Both the position numbers and the translations under genes were made by a program. Below are positions 31,748 through 39,849 of a DNA stretch of 64,000 nucleotides, piece by piece. Position 1 is the stretch's first letter. Each line of letters opens with the position of its first letter. This stretch comes from Streptomyces sp. CB02009 (GTDB lineage Bacteria; Actinomycetota; Actinomycetes; Streptomycetales; Streptomycetaceae): NCBI RefSeq assembly GCF_001905825.1, contig NZ_LIVV01000004.1:310001-374000 (forward strand), given 5' to 3'. The notes beneath the pieces were generated by a model, which saw only the letters and a list, made by a program, of their open reading frames with translations, had not been told where the DNA came from and searched no databases.

Positions 31748-33577
31748 ATGGGGCACTACAAGTCGAATCTCCGCGACATCGAGTTCAACCTCTTCGAGGT
31801 CCTCGGCCGCGACAAGGTGTACGGCTCCGGGCCGTTCGAGGAGATGGACGTCGAGACCGCGAAGAGCATCCTCGACGAGATCCGCCGCCTCGCCGAGAAC
31901 GAGCTCGCGGAGTCCTTCACCGACGCCGACCGCAACCCGCCGGTCTTCGACCCGGAGACCAACACCGCCCCGGTGCCGGCCACCTTCAAGAAGTCGTACA
32001 ACGCCTTCATGGAGTCCGAGTACTGGCGTCTGGGCATCCCCGAGGAGATCGGCGGCACCGTCTCCCCGCGCTCCCTGATCTGGGCGTACGCGGAGCTGCT
32101 GCTCGGCTCGAACCCGGCCATCTGGATGTACTCCTCCGGCCCGGCCTTCGCCGGCATCCTCTACAACGAGGGCAACGAGGCGCAGAAGAAGGTCGCGCAG
32201 ATCGCCGTCGAGAAGCGCTGGGGCTCCACCATGGTGCTCACCGAGCCCGACGCGGGCTCGGACGTCGGCGCCGGCCGCACCAAGGCCACCCAGCAGGAGG
32301 ACGGCTCCTGGCACATCGAGGGCGTGAAGCGCTTCATCACGTCCGGTGAGCACGACATGGAGGAGAACATCCTCCACTACGTCCTCGCCCGCCCCGAGGG
32401 TGCCGGCCCCGGCACCAAGGGCCTCTCCCTCTTCCTCGTCCCGAAGTTCGAGTTCGACTGGGAGACCGGCGAGCTGGGCGAGCGCAACGGCGTCTACGCC
32501 ACCAACGTCGAGCACAAGATGGGCCTCAAGGCCTCCAACACGTGCGAGATGACCTTCGGCGACCAGCACCCCGCCAAGGGCTGGCTGATCGGCGACAAGC
32601 ACGACGGCATCCGCCAGATGTTCCTCATCATCGAGTTCGCCCGCATGATGGTCGGCACGAAGGCGATCTCCACCCTCTCCACGGGCTACCTCAACGCCCT
32701 GGAGTACGCCAAGGAGCGCGTCCAGGGCACCGACCTGGCGAACTTCATGGACAAGGCCGCGCCCAAGGTCACCATCACCCACCACCCCGACGTCCGCCGC
32801 TCGCTCATGACGCAGAAGGCGTACGCCGAGGGCATGCGCTCCCTCGTCCTCTACACGGCCTCCGTGCAGGACGAGATCGCGATCAAGGAAGCGGCCGGCG
32901 AGGACGCCAAGGCGCTGCACGGCCTGAACGACCTGCTGCTCCCGATCGTCAAGGGCTACGGCTCCGAGAAGGGCTACGAGCAGCTCGCGCAGTCGCTCCA
33001 GACCTTCGGCGGCTCCGGCTTCCTGCAGGAGTACCCGATCGAGCAGTACATCCGGGACGCCAAGATCGACACCCTCTACGAGGGCACCACGGCCATCCAG
33101 GGCCAGGACTTCTTCTTCCGCAAGATCGTCCGCGACCAGGGCGCGTCCCTGAACGCGCTGTCCGAGGAGATCAAGAAGTTCCTCGCGGTCGGCACCGGGG
33201 GCGAGGAGCTGGCCGGCGCCCGCGACGCGCTGGCCAAGGCCGCCGTCGACCTGGAGAGCATCGTCGGCACGATGATCACCGACCTCACCGCCACCGGCGA
33301 GGACGTCAAGAACATCTACAAGGTCGGCCTCAACACCACCCGCCTGCTGCTGGCCTCCGGCGACGTCGTCGTCGGGTACCTGCTGCTGCGCGGCGCGGCC
33401 GTCGCCGCCGAAAAGCTGGCCGCGGGCGCGGCGGGCAAGGACGTCTCCTTCTACCAGGGCAAGATCGCGGCCGCGAAGTTCTTCGCCGCCAACGTCCTGC
33501 CGGGCGTGAGCGCCGAGCGCGCCCTCGCCGAGGCCGTCGACGGCTCGCTGATGGACCTGGACGAGGCCGCGTTCTAG
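31748..33577 (+). CDS. Acyl-CoA dehydrogenase (long type, C-terminal extension)
   Basis: A 609-residue FAD enzyme for the first step of beta-oxidation. FAD/substrate motifs include MVLTEPDAGSDVG and EGVKRFITSGEHD. The catalytic region reads KIDTLYEGTTAIQGQDFFFRK, with Glu after LY as in family members. The extra C-terminal 130 residues match the acyl-CoA dehydrogenase C-terminal domain found in about 600-residue homologues. ATG 31748 begins MGHYKSNLRDIEFNLFEVL, the common N-terminus. Expression is probably repressed by a TetR factor through the two dyads upstream. Confidence 0.92.
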   Translation: MGHYKSNLRDIEFNLFEVLGRDKVYGSGPFEEMDVETAKSILDEIRRLAENELAESFTDADRNPPVFDPETNTAPVPATFKKSYNAFMESEYWRLGIPEEIGGTVSPRSLIWAYAELLLGSNPAIWMYSSGPAFAGILYNEGNEAQKKVAQIAVEKRWGSTMVLTEPDAGSDVGAGRTKATQQEDGSWHIEGVKRFITSGEHDMEENILHYVLARPEGAGPGTKGLSLFLVPKFEFDWETGELGERNGVYATNVEHKMGLKASNTCEMTFGDQHPAKGWLIGDKHDGIRQMFLIIEFARMMVGTKAISTLSTGYLNALEYAKERVQGTDLANFMDKAAPKVTITHHPDVRRSLMTQKAYAEGMRSLVLYTASVQDEIAIKEAAGEDAKALHGLNDLLLPIVKGYGSEKGYEQLAQSLQTFGGSGFLQEYPIEQYIRDAKIDTLYEGTTAIQGQDFFFRKIVRDQGASLNALSEEIKKFLAVGTGGEELAGARDALAKAAVDLESIVGTMITDLTATGEDVKNIYKVGLNTTRLLLASGDVVVGYLLLRGAAVAAEKLAAGAAGKDVSFYQGKIAAAKFFAANVLPGVSAERALAEAVDGSLMDLDEAAF

Positions 33578-33600
33578 GACGCGCCCCCGTTCACACAGGC

Positions 33601-33632
33601 ACGGCCCGTCCCCGGGGAGGGGGGCGGGCCGT
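33601..33632. terminator. Terminator after the acyl-CoA dehydrogenase gene
   Basis: ACGGCCCGTCCCC pairs with GGGGCGGGCCGT (one bulge), 23 bases after the stop, with the convergent YciI gene beyond. Confidence 0.7.
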
Positions 33633-33680
33633 TCCCTTGCGCGCGGGCGGGCGCCCTACCCGGGCGCCCTACCCGGTGCC

Positions 33681-34256
33681 CTACCCGGGGCGGCCGCCGA
33701 ACTGCCAGTCGTGCACCTCGACCGCGGCGTACCCGTCCGGGGTCGGCAGGACACCGCGGGCCGCCTCCCGGTCCGGCGCCCTGACCAGCGCCGCCGTACC
33801 CAGCCAGGTGGCGCCGTCGTCGGAGAGCAGCGGCCCGTAGGCGATCAGGTCCCCCCGGTCCTCCCAGTCGGCCGGCGCCTCCAGGTCGACGGCCTCCGCC
33901 GCCGCCGTGGGCGCGCCGAGGCCGATCACCAGGAAGCGGTCGCCGCCGGTCCGGCCGCCGGGGTAGTCCCACATGGTGCGCCCGAGGACGTTGCGCCACC
34001 GGCGCAGCATCACGTCCCGGTAGGCGCCGGCCTGGTGGTTGGGCTCATCGAAGGCGAAGGCGCGGGCGGCGTCCGCGTCGGGGAGGTCGAGGACGTGCAC
34101 GCTGCCGGTGAGCGTCTCGCCGTCCTCGCCGAAGGTCGGCCCCCGGGCGATCATCTTCTCGGCGTACCGGTCCATGTAGGCCAGGTGGGCCTCGTTCAAC
34201 GCCTGGCGCAACGGCAGGGAGCCGGTCCGGTCCCGGTGGTAGCAGAGGAATTCCAT
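33681..34256 (-). CDS. YciI-related protein, apparent tandem repeat of the fold
   Basis: A 191-residue protein. Residues 1-95 (FLCYHRDRTGSLPLRQALNE, HVLDLPDADAARAFAFDEPN) match the YCII-like dimeric ferredoxin-fold family, which has a conserved His-Asp pair and possible enzymatic activity. Residues about 105-188 (FLVIGLGAPTAAAEAVDLE, YGPLLSDDGATWLGTAALVRA) repeat the pattern. A single copy is about 95 residues, so this looks like an internal duplication. It is divergent from the M18 peptidase gene. Confidence 0.72.
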   Translation of the reverse strand: MEFLCYHRDRTGSLPLRQALNEAHLAYMDRYAEKMIARGPTFGEDGETLTGSVHVLDLPDADAARAFAFDEPNHQAGAYRDVMLRRWRNVLGRTMWDYPGGRTGGDRFLVIGLGAPTAAAEAVDLEAPADWEDRGDLIAYGPLLSDDGATWLGTAALVRAPDREAARGVLPTPDGYAAVEVHDWQFGGRPG

Positions 34257-34345
34257 GTCCGAAGGATCTCCTCGCGCGAGGGCGCGGGGCGAGCGATTTG
34301 CGGGGCCCCGTATTCGTATACCGGGCCCTGCGTAAGGTGGAACCC

Positions 34346-35653
34346 ATGAGCAGCGCAGCCTCCCGTCCCACCGCAGGCCCCTTCGACCGCGGCCACACCG
34401 ACGACCTCATGGCCTTCCTGACGGCCTCGCCCTCGCCGTACCACGCGGTCGCGAGCGCCGCCGAGCGGCTCGAGAAGGCCGGGTTCCGCCGCGTCGAGGA
34501 GACCGCCGCGTGGGACGCGACGAGCGGCGGCAAGTACGTGGTCCGCGGCGGCGCGATCATCGCCTGGTACGTGCCGGAGGGCGCCTCCGCCCACACCCCG
34601 TACCGGATCGTCGGCGCCCACACCGACTCCCCCAACCTGCGCGTCAAGCCGCAGCCCGACATGGGCGCGCACGGCTGGCGGCAGGTCGCGGTCGAGATCT
34701 ACGGCGGCACCCTGCTCAACACCTGGCTCGACCGCGACCTCGGCCTCGCCGGGCGGCTCACCCTCCGCGACGGCAGCCACCACCTGGTCAACGTGGACCG
34801 GCCGCTGCTGCGCGTCCCGCAGCTCGCGATCCACCTCGACCGCGGCGTCAACGACGGCCTCAAGCTGGAGCGCCAGCGCCACATGCAGCCCATCTGGGGC
34901 ATCGGCGAGGTCCACGAGGGCGACCTGATCTCCTTCGTCGCCGCCGAGGCCGGCGTCGACGCCGAGGACGTGAGCGGCTGGGACCTGATGGTGCACGCCG
35001 TCGACGCCCCCGCGTACCTCGGCCGCGACCGCGAGCTGCTCGCCGGGCCGCGCATGGACAACCTGCTGTCCGTGCACGCCGCCGTCGCCGCGCTCGCCTC
35101 CCTCGCGGGCCGCGACGACCTCCCGTACATCCCGGTCCTCGCCGCCTTCGACCACGAGGAGAACGGCTCCGAGGCCGACACCGGCGCCCAGGGCCCGCTC
35201 CTCGGCAACGTCCTGGAGCGTTCGGTGTACGCGCGCGGCGGCGCCTACGAGGACCGCGCCCGGGCCTTCGCCGGCACCGTCTGCCTCTCCTCCGACACCG
35301 GCCACGCCGTCCACCCGAACTACGCGGAGCGCCACGACCCGACGCACCACCCGCGCGTCAACGGCGGCCCGATCCTGAAGGTGAACGTCAACCAGCGGTA
35401 CGCCACCGACGGCAGCGGCCGCGCGGTCTTCGCCGCCGCCTGCGAGAAGGCGGGCGTGCCGTGGCAGTCGTTCGTCTCCAACAACGACATGCCCTGCGGC
35501 ACGACGATCGGCCCGATCACCGCCGCCCGCCACGGCATCAAGACGGTCGACATCGGCGTGGCGATCCTCTCCATGCACAGCGCCCGCGAACTCTGCGGCG
35601 CCGACGACCCCTACCTCCTGGCCAACGCGCTGGTCGCCTTCCTGGAGGGCTGA
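34346..35653 (+). CDS. M18 family aminopeptidase
   Basis: A 435-residue di-zinc aminopeptidase. Metal and active-site motifs are GAHTDSPNLRVKP, FDHEENGSEADTGAQG, SSDTGHAVHPNY and the C-terminal VDIGVAILSMHSARELCG. M18 enzymes remove acidic or neutral N-terminal residues from peptides in the cytosol. ATG 34346 has AAGGTGG upstream. The gene is probably monocistronic. Confidence 0.93.
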   Translation: MSSAASRPTAGPFDRGHTDDLMAFLTASPSPYHAVASAAERLEKAGFRRVEETAAWDATSGGKYVVRGGAIIAWYVPEGASAHTPYRIVGAHTDSPNLRVKPQPDMGAHGWRQVAVEIYGGTLLNTWLDRDLGLAGRLTLRDGSHHLVNVDRPLLRVPQLAIHLDRGVNDGLKLERQRHMQPIWGIGEVHEGDLISFVAAEAGVDAEDVSGWDLMVHAVDAPAYLGRDRELLAGPRMDNLLSVHAAVAALASLAGRDDLPYIPVLAAFDHEENGSEADTGAQGPLLGNVLERSVYARGGAYEDRARAFAGTVCLSSDTGHAVHPNYAERHDPTHHPRVNGGPILKVNVNQRYATDGSGRAVFAAACEKAGVPWQSFVSNNDMPCGTTIGPITAARHGIKTVDIGVAILSMHSARELCGADDPYLLANALVAFLEG

Positions 35654-35730
35654 GGTCCGGCGGCCCCGGGCCGCGGGACGGCCCGGGCCGCGAAACATCC
35701 GCGAAAGGTCCCGCTTGGCAGGGTCGCCCC

Positions 35731-36075
35731 ATGCATCGTCATGAGGGGCCCTCCCGGGGCAGGTTCATCGCGGGTGTCGGGGGAGCCGCCGTGCTCGCCG
35801 CGGCGGTGGCGGGAGTGCTGGTCGGCACGTACAACGACCGGCCGCCGTGGGGGACCGACATCTCCTACGAGGGCGGCTTCGTCATGGCGTCCCGGATCCG
35901 CGGGTACGACGTGGACGGCACGCGGACGAAGGCGCTGCTCGCCGGGGAGTGCGTGCTCATGGAGCGGCAGGGCATGGGCGGCGACCGGGCCGTGCACGAC
36001 CCGGCCGCCTGGGTGGACGGGTGCCTGGACGCCGCCGCCGGGCGGCCGTCCAGGAACCAGGGTCTCGTCCGCTGA
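35731..36075 (+). CDS. Small single-pass membrane protein, hypothetical
   Basis: A 114-residue protein with one N-terminal hydrophobic segment (about residues 13-33, VGGAAVLAAAVAGVLVG) after a basic start, then an 80-residue exported domain with two cysteines (AGECVLME, VDGCLDA) that could form a disulfide. No family was recognised. Its stop codon abuts the stop codon of the convergent thioredoxin-NHL gene with no gap. Confidence 0.6.
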   Translation: MHRHEGPSRGRFIAGVGGAAVLAAAVAGVLVGTYNDRPPWGTDISYEGGFVMASRIRGYDVDGTRTKALLAGECVLMERQGMGGDRAVHDPAAWVDGCLDAAAGRPSRNQGLVR

Positions 36076-37881
36076 CTACGCGTCCATACCGGCGAGGATC
36101 AGCGGCAGCCGGGACACGCCCGCCTCCGTGATCTTCACCGGGACGCCCCAGTCCTGCTGGTGGACGTGGCAGGCCGGGTACTCGTTCGCCGGGTCGTCGT
36201 CGCAGGACGCGGCCATCGCCGAGACGTGCAGGACGCCCTCGGTGAGCTCCGGGTTGAGGTCGAGCTCGCGGAAGAGGTCCGTGCCCGTGCCCTCGCCCGC
36301 GAGGAGCAGCTCCGGCGGGGTCGAGGAGACCAGGAGGCGGGTCGAGGGGCCGTACCGCTCGTCCAGCTTCTGGCCGTTGGGCGCCTGGAAGACCACGTCG
36401 AGCCGGAGGCGGCCGGGGGCGACCTCGGTGGCCTCGCGCCGGGTGCGGTGGGCGACGGCCTCGACCTGGACGGCCTCCTCGGGGAGGCGCAGCCGGGTCA
36501 GCCGGTGCCGGGCGGACTCGACGACCACGATGTCGCCGTCGACGAGGACCGCGTCGCTGGGCTCGCGCAGGTCCGTGGCGAGCGTCGTCACCTCGCCGGA
36601 CGCCGGGTCGTAGCGGCGCAGGGCGTGGTTGTACGTGTCGGAGACCGCGACCGAGCCGTCCGGGAGCGCGGTCACGCCCAGCGGGTGCTGGAGCAGGGCC
36701 TGCCCGGCGGCGCCGTCGCGGTGGCCGAAGTCGAAGAGGCCGGTGCCGACGGCGGTGTGGACCACGCCCTCCGTGTCGACCCAGCGCAGGGCGCTGGTCT
36801 CGGAGTCGGCGACCCACAGCCGGTCCTCGGTGGCGGCGAGCCCGGAGGGCTGCGCGAACCAGGCCTCGGCGACGGGCCCGTCGACGAGCCCCTCGTTGGT
36901 GGTGCCGGCCGCGACCTCGACGGTCTTCGTGGCGGGGTCGTACGTCCACAGCTGGTGGACGCCGGCCATGGCGATCCACACCTTGCCCTGCCACCAGGCG
37001 ACGTCCCACGGCGAGGACAGGTCGACGTCCAGAGCGGGCCCGGAGGTGGGGGAGCCCTGCCACCACTGCTTCCCGGTGCCGGCGATCCGCTCGATCGCGC
37101 CGGTCGCCGGGTCGAGGACGCGCAGGGCGTGGTTCACGGTGTCCGCGACCACGACCGTGCCGTCGGGGAGCTGCGCGAGGCCCTGCGGCTCCCGGAAGAC
37201 GCCCTCGCCGATCCGGCGTACGACGGTCTCGCCGTCGGCGGCCAGCTCGACGAGCTGGTGCCGGGTGGTGTCGGAGACCAGGAAGTTCCCGGAGGGCAGC
37301 AGGATCGCCTTGCCGGGGAAGCGCAGATCGGTGGCGACGGGCTCGGGGGCCACGTACGGCCCGTCGCCGCGCCGCAGGGTCCCCTTGGCCTCGTGCTCGG
37401 CCTCCAGCTCCTCGACGAGGGTCCGGATCGCGTTGGCGTGTCCCTCACCGGCGTGCTGGGCGACGACATAGCCCTCGGGGTCGATCACGACGAGCGTCGG
37501 CCACGCGCGGACGGCGTACTGCTTCCAGGTCGCGAGCTCCGGGTCGTCGAGGACGGGGTGGTGCACCTCGTAGCGCTCGACGGCGTCGCCGACGGCCTGG
37601 TGCTCGGCCTCGTGCACGAACTTCGGCGAGTGCACGCCGACGATGACGAGCGTGTCGCGGTGCTTCTCCTCCAGGTCGCGCAGCTCGTCGAGCACATGCA
37701 GGCAGTTCACACAGCAGAACGTCCAGAAGTCGAGCAGAACGATCTTTCCCCGGAGGTCGGCGAGGGTCAGATCGTCCCCGCCCGTGTTCAGCCAGCCACC
37801 CTTGCCGATCAGCTCGGGGGCGCGGACACGGGCACGGCGGGACGCGGGCGCGGGAGTGGGCGCCGAAGCGGCATCGTTCAT
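36076..37881 (-). CDS. Thioredoxin-like + NHL-repeat protein (NHLRC2-like)
   Basis: A 601-residue protein. An N-terminal thioredoxin/TlpA domain (about 25-165) has FWTFCCVNCLHVLDELRDLE, giving a CVNC redox motif. An NHL six-bladed propeller (about 185-470) and a C-terminal beta domain (about 480-601) follow. The same architecture is seen in NHLRC2 of animals. There is no signal peptide, so it acts in the cytoplasm. Its physiological substrate is unknown. ATG 37881 is the only good start. It is divergent from the LURP-like gene. Confidence 0.87.
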   Translation of the reverse strand: MNDAASAPTPAPASRRARVRAPELIGKGGWLNTGGDDLTLADLRGKIVLLDFWTFCCVNCLHVLDELRDLEEKHRDTLVIVGVHSPKFVHEAEHQAVGDAVERYEVHHPVLDDPELATWKQYAVRAWPTLVVIDPEGYVVAQHAGEGHANAIRTLVEELEAEHEAKGTLRRGDGPYVAPEPVATDLRFPGKAILLPSGNFLVSDTTRHQLVELAADGETVVRRIGEGVFREPQGLAQLPDGTVVVADTVNHALRVLDPATGAIERIAGTGKQWWQGSPTSGPALDVDLSSPWDVAWWQGKVWIAMAGVHQLWTYDPATKTVEVAAGTTNEGLVDGPVAEAWFAQPSGLAATEDRLWVADSETSALRWVDTEGVVHTAVGTGLFDFGHRDGAAGQALLQHPLGVTALPDGSVAVSDTYNHALRRYDPASGEVTTLATDLREPSDAVLVDGDIVVVESARHRLTRLRLPEEAVQVEAVAHRTRREATEVAPGRLRLDVVFQAPNGQKLDERYGPSTRLLVSSTPPELLLAGEGTGTDLFRELDLNPELTEGVLHVSAMAASCDDDPANEYPACHVHQQDWGVPVKITEAGVSRLPLILAGMDA

Positions 37882-37937
37882 GGTTCAAGCTTGCCATCCG
37901 GGTGAGAGACCCCGGCCGCGCGGGCAGGCATAGCGCC

Positions 37938-38429
37938 GTGAAATATCTCGTGCGGGACAAGATCTTCGCGATCGGCGACGACTACTGGATCGAGGACGAG
38001 CAGGGCCGGCACGCCTTCCTCGTCGACGGCAAGGCGCTGCGCCTGCGCGACACCCTGGAGCTGAAGGACCCCGACGGCCACGTCCTGATCACCCTGCGGC
38101 AGAAGATGTTCAGCCTGCGGGACGCCATGACGATCGAGCGGGACGAGCGGCCGCTCGCGACCGTCCGCCGCAAACGGCTCTCGCTGCTGCGCAACCACTA
38201 CCGGGTGACGCTGGTCGAGGGCACGGAGCTCGACGTCAGCGGCCGGATCCTGGACCGGGAGTTCACCGTCGAGTACGAGGGTGAACTGCTGGCCCACATC
38301 TCCCGGCAGTGGTTCCACGTCCGCGAGACGTACGCGGTGAACGTGGTCCGCGAGGACGCCGACGCCGCGCTGCTCGTCGCGGTCGCGGTCTGCGTGATCC
38401 GGATGGCCGAGCGGGAGCGGGAGGACTGA
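37938..38429 (+). CDS. LURP-one-related (LOR/Tubby-like) protein
   Basis: A 163-residue protein of the family's usual length, beginning YLVRDKIFAIGDDYWIEDEQG, with the alternating beta pattern of LOR proteins (RQKMFSLRDAMTIERDERP, YRVTLVEGTELDVSGRILDREF). The fold resembles the Tubby C-terminal barrel, with a buried helix at the end (LLVAVAVCVIRM). Function in bacteria is unknown. GTG 37938 is chosen because the family begins there. The gene's last nine bases form part of a 13-bp tandem repeat. Confidence 0.82.
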   Translation: MKYLVRDKIFAIGDDYWIEDEQGRHAFLVDGKALRLRDTLELKDPDGHVLITLRQKMFSLRDAMTIERDERPLATVRRKRLSLLRNHYRVTLVEGTELDVSGRILDREFTVEYEGELLAHISRQWFHVRETYAVNVVREDADAALLVAVAVCVIRMAERERED

Positions 38430-38485
38430 CGCGGAGGACTGACGCGGAGGACTGACGCGGAGGACTGACGCGGAGGACTGACGCG
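38421..38485. repeat. Five tandem copies of a 13-bp repeat at a gene end
   Basis: GAGGACTGACGCG is repeated five times without change. The stop codon of the LURP-like gene lies in the first copy, so the repeats cannot change the protein. They fill the space to the convergent PLP-enzyme gene. Confidence 0.9.
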
Positions 38486-38493
38486 GAGGCCGC

Positions 38494-39774
38494 CTAGGCG
38501 GCCTTCTCCAGCGCCAGATCCAGCGCCTGCTCCAGGTCCGCCCACAGGTCCTCGACGTGCTCGATGCCGATCGAGATCCTGACCGTGCCGGGGCCGATCC
38601 CCGCCGCGGCCAGGGCCGCCTCGTCGAGCTGGTGGTGGGAGGTGGAGGCCGGGTGCATCACCAGGGTCTTCACATCGCCGAGCGAGACGCTGAGGGAGGC
38701 GAGCCGGACCGCCTCGACGAAGGTGCGGCCCGCCTCCCGGCCGCCCGCCAGGTCCACCGAGACCACGCCGCCCCCGCCGGCGGGCAGCAGGCGCGCGGCG
38801 ATCTCCCGGTCCGGGTGGTCGGCGAGGGCGGGGTGGCGTACGGCCGCCACCGCCGGGTGCGCGGCGAGCCGGGCCGCCAGGTCGGCGGCGCTCGCGCACT
38901 GGCGCTCCATGCGCAGGGAGAGGGTCTGCATGCCGCGCAGGGTGAGCCAGGCGGCGAACGGGTCGGTGGACGCGCCCTGTTCGACCGCGTGGTGGCGGAT
39001 CCGCCCGTACAGCCCGGCGTCCTTGAAGACGGCGATCCCGCCGAGGACGTCGGCGTGCCCGGACAGGTACTTGGTCGCGGAGTGGATGACGATGTCGGCG
39101 CCGTGGTCGAGCGGCCGGAAGAGGAGCGGCGAGGCGAAGGTGTTGTCGACGGCGACCGGGACCCCCGCCCCGGCGGCGACGGCGGCGAGCGCGGGCACGT
39201 CGGAGACCCGGGTGGTCGGGTTGGCGATGGTCTCCAGGTAGAGCAGCCGGGTCTCGGGCCGCAGCGCCGCCCGGACCTCCTCCGGGTCGGTGCCGGAGAC
39301 GTACGTGACGTCGACGCCCCAGCGGGTGGCGAGGTCGGTGAGCACCGCGTACGTGCCGCCGTAAAGGCAGGTCTGGGCGATGACGTGGCCGCCGCTGCCC
39401 AGCAGGCCGAGGAGGACGGCGTTCACCGCGCCCATGCCCGAGGCGAAGGAGACGCCGGCGGTGCCGCCTTCGAGGCGGGCGACGGCGTCCTCCAGGGTGC
39501 GGACGGTGGGGTTGCCGAGACGGCTGTAGAGGAAGGCGTCCGCGGAGGTGAAGGCGGTGGCGAGGGCGTCGGCCGACTCGAAGGCGAAGACATGGCCCTG
39601 GTGGAGCGGGACCCCGAGGGGCCTGCTGCCGGTGATCTCCACGTGCGGCGGGTGGACGGCGAGGGTCTCGGGGCGGGGAGACGGCGACGGCGAGGCCGTG
39701 GGGGAGGGCGCGGACGGGAGCGCGGGAGACGGCGCGGAGTCGGCGGGCGCGGGAGACGGGGAGTCGGTGCTCAT
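38494..39774 (-). CDS. Trans-sulfuration family PLP enzyme (Cys/Met metabolism)
   Basis: A 426-residue PLP enzyme of the cystathionine gamma-synthase/lyase or methionine gamma-lyase group. Motifs are LEGGTAGVSFASGMGAVNAVLLGLL, YLETIANPTTRVSDVPALA, the PLP-lysine segment SATKYLSGHADVLGG and ASTSHHQLDEAALAAAGI. Substrate cannot be decided; O-acetylhomoserine or methionine are the usual ones. The N-terminal 45 residues are Ser/Pro-rich. It is divergent, with a 63-bp gap, from a MocR regulator, which probably controls it. Confidence 0.88.
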   Translation of the reverse strand: MSTDSPSPAPADSAPSPALPSAPSPTASPSPSPRPETLAVHPPHVEITGSRPLGVPLHQGHVFAFESADALATAFTSADAFLYSRLGNPTVRTLEDAVARLEGGTAGVSFASGMGAVNAVLLGLLGSGGHVIAQTCLYGGTYAVLTDLATRWGVDVTYVSGTDPEEVRAALRPETRLLYLETIANPTTRVSDVPALAAVAAGAGVPVAVDNTFASPLLFRPLDHGADIVIHSATKYLSGHADVLGGIAVFKDAGLYGRIRHHAVEQGASTDPFAAWLTLRGMQTLSLRMERQCASAADLAARLAAHPAVAAVRHPALADHPDREIAARLLPAGGGGVVSVDLAGGREAGRTFVEAVRLASLSVSLGDVKTLVMHPASTSHHQLDEAALAAAGIGPGTVRISIGIEHVEDLWADLEQALDLALEKAA

Positions 39775-39812
39775 GAACTCAGTCTGTGGACGGGGGGTTT
39801 GCCTTCCCAGGT

Positions 39813-39849
39813 CCAATCCCGGCAGATTGGTTCGGCCATGAAGCCAATC
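39813..39849. promoter_or_regulatory. MocR operator half-sites CCAATC/GATTGG
   Basis: CCAATC (39813-39818), GATTGG (39825-39830) and CCAATC (39844-39849). The first two form an inverted repeat with a 6-base spacer; the third overlaps the start of the MocR gene. The position suits dual control of the divergent pair. Confidence 0.5.
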
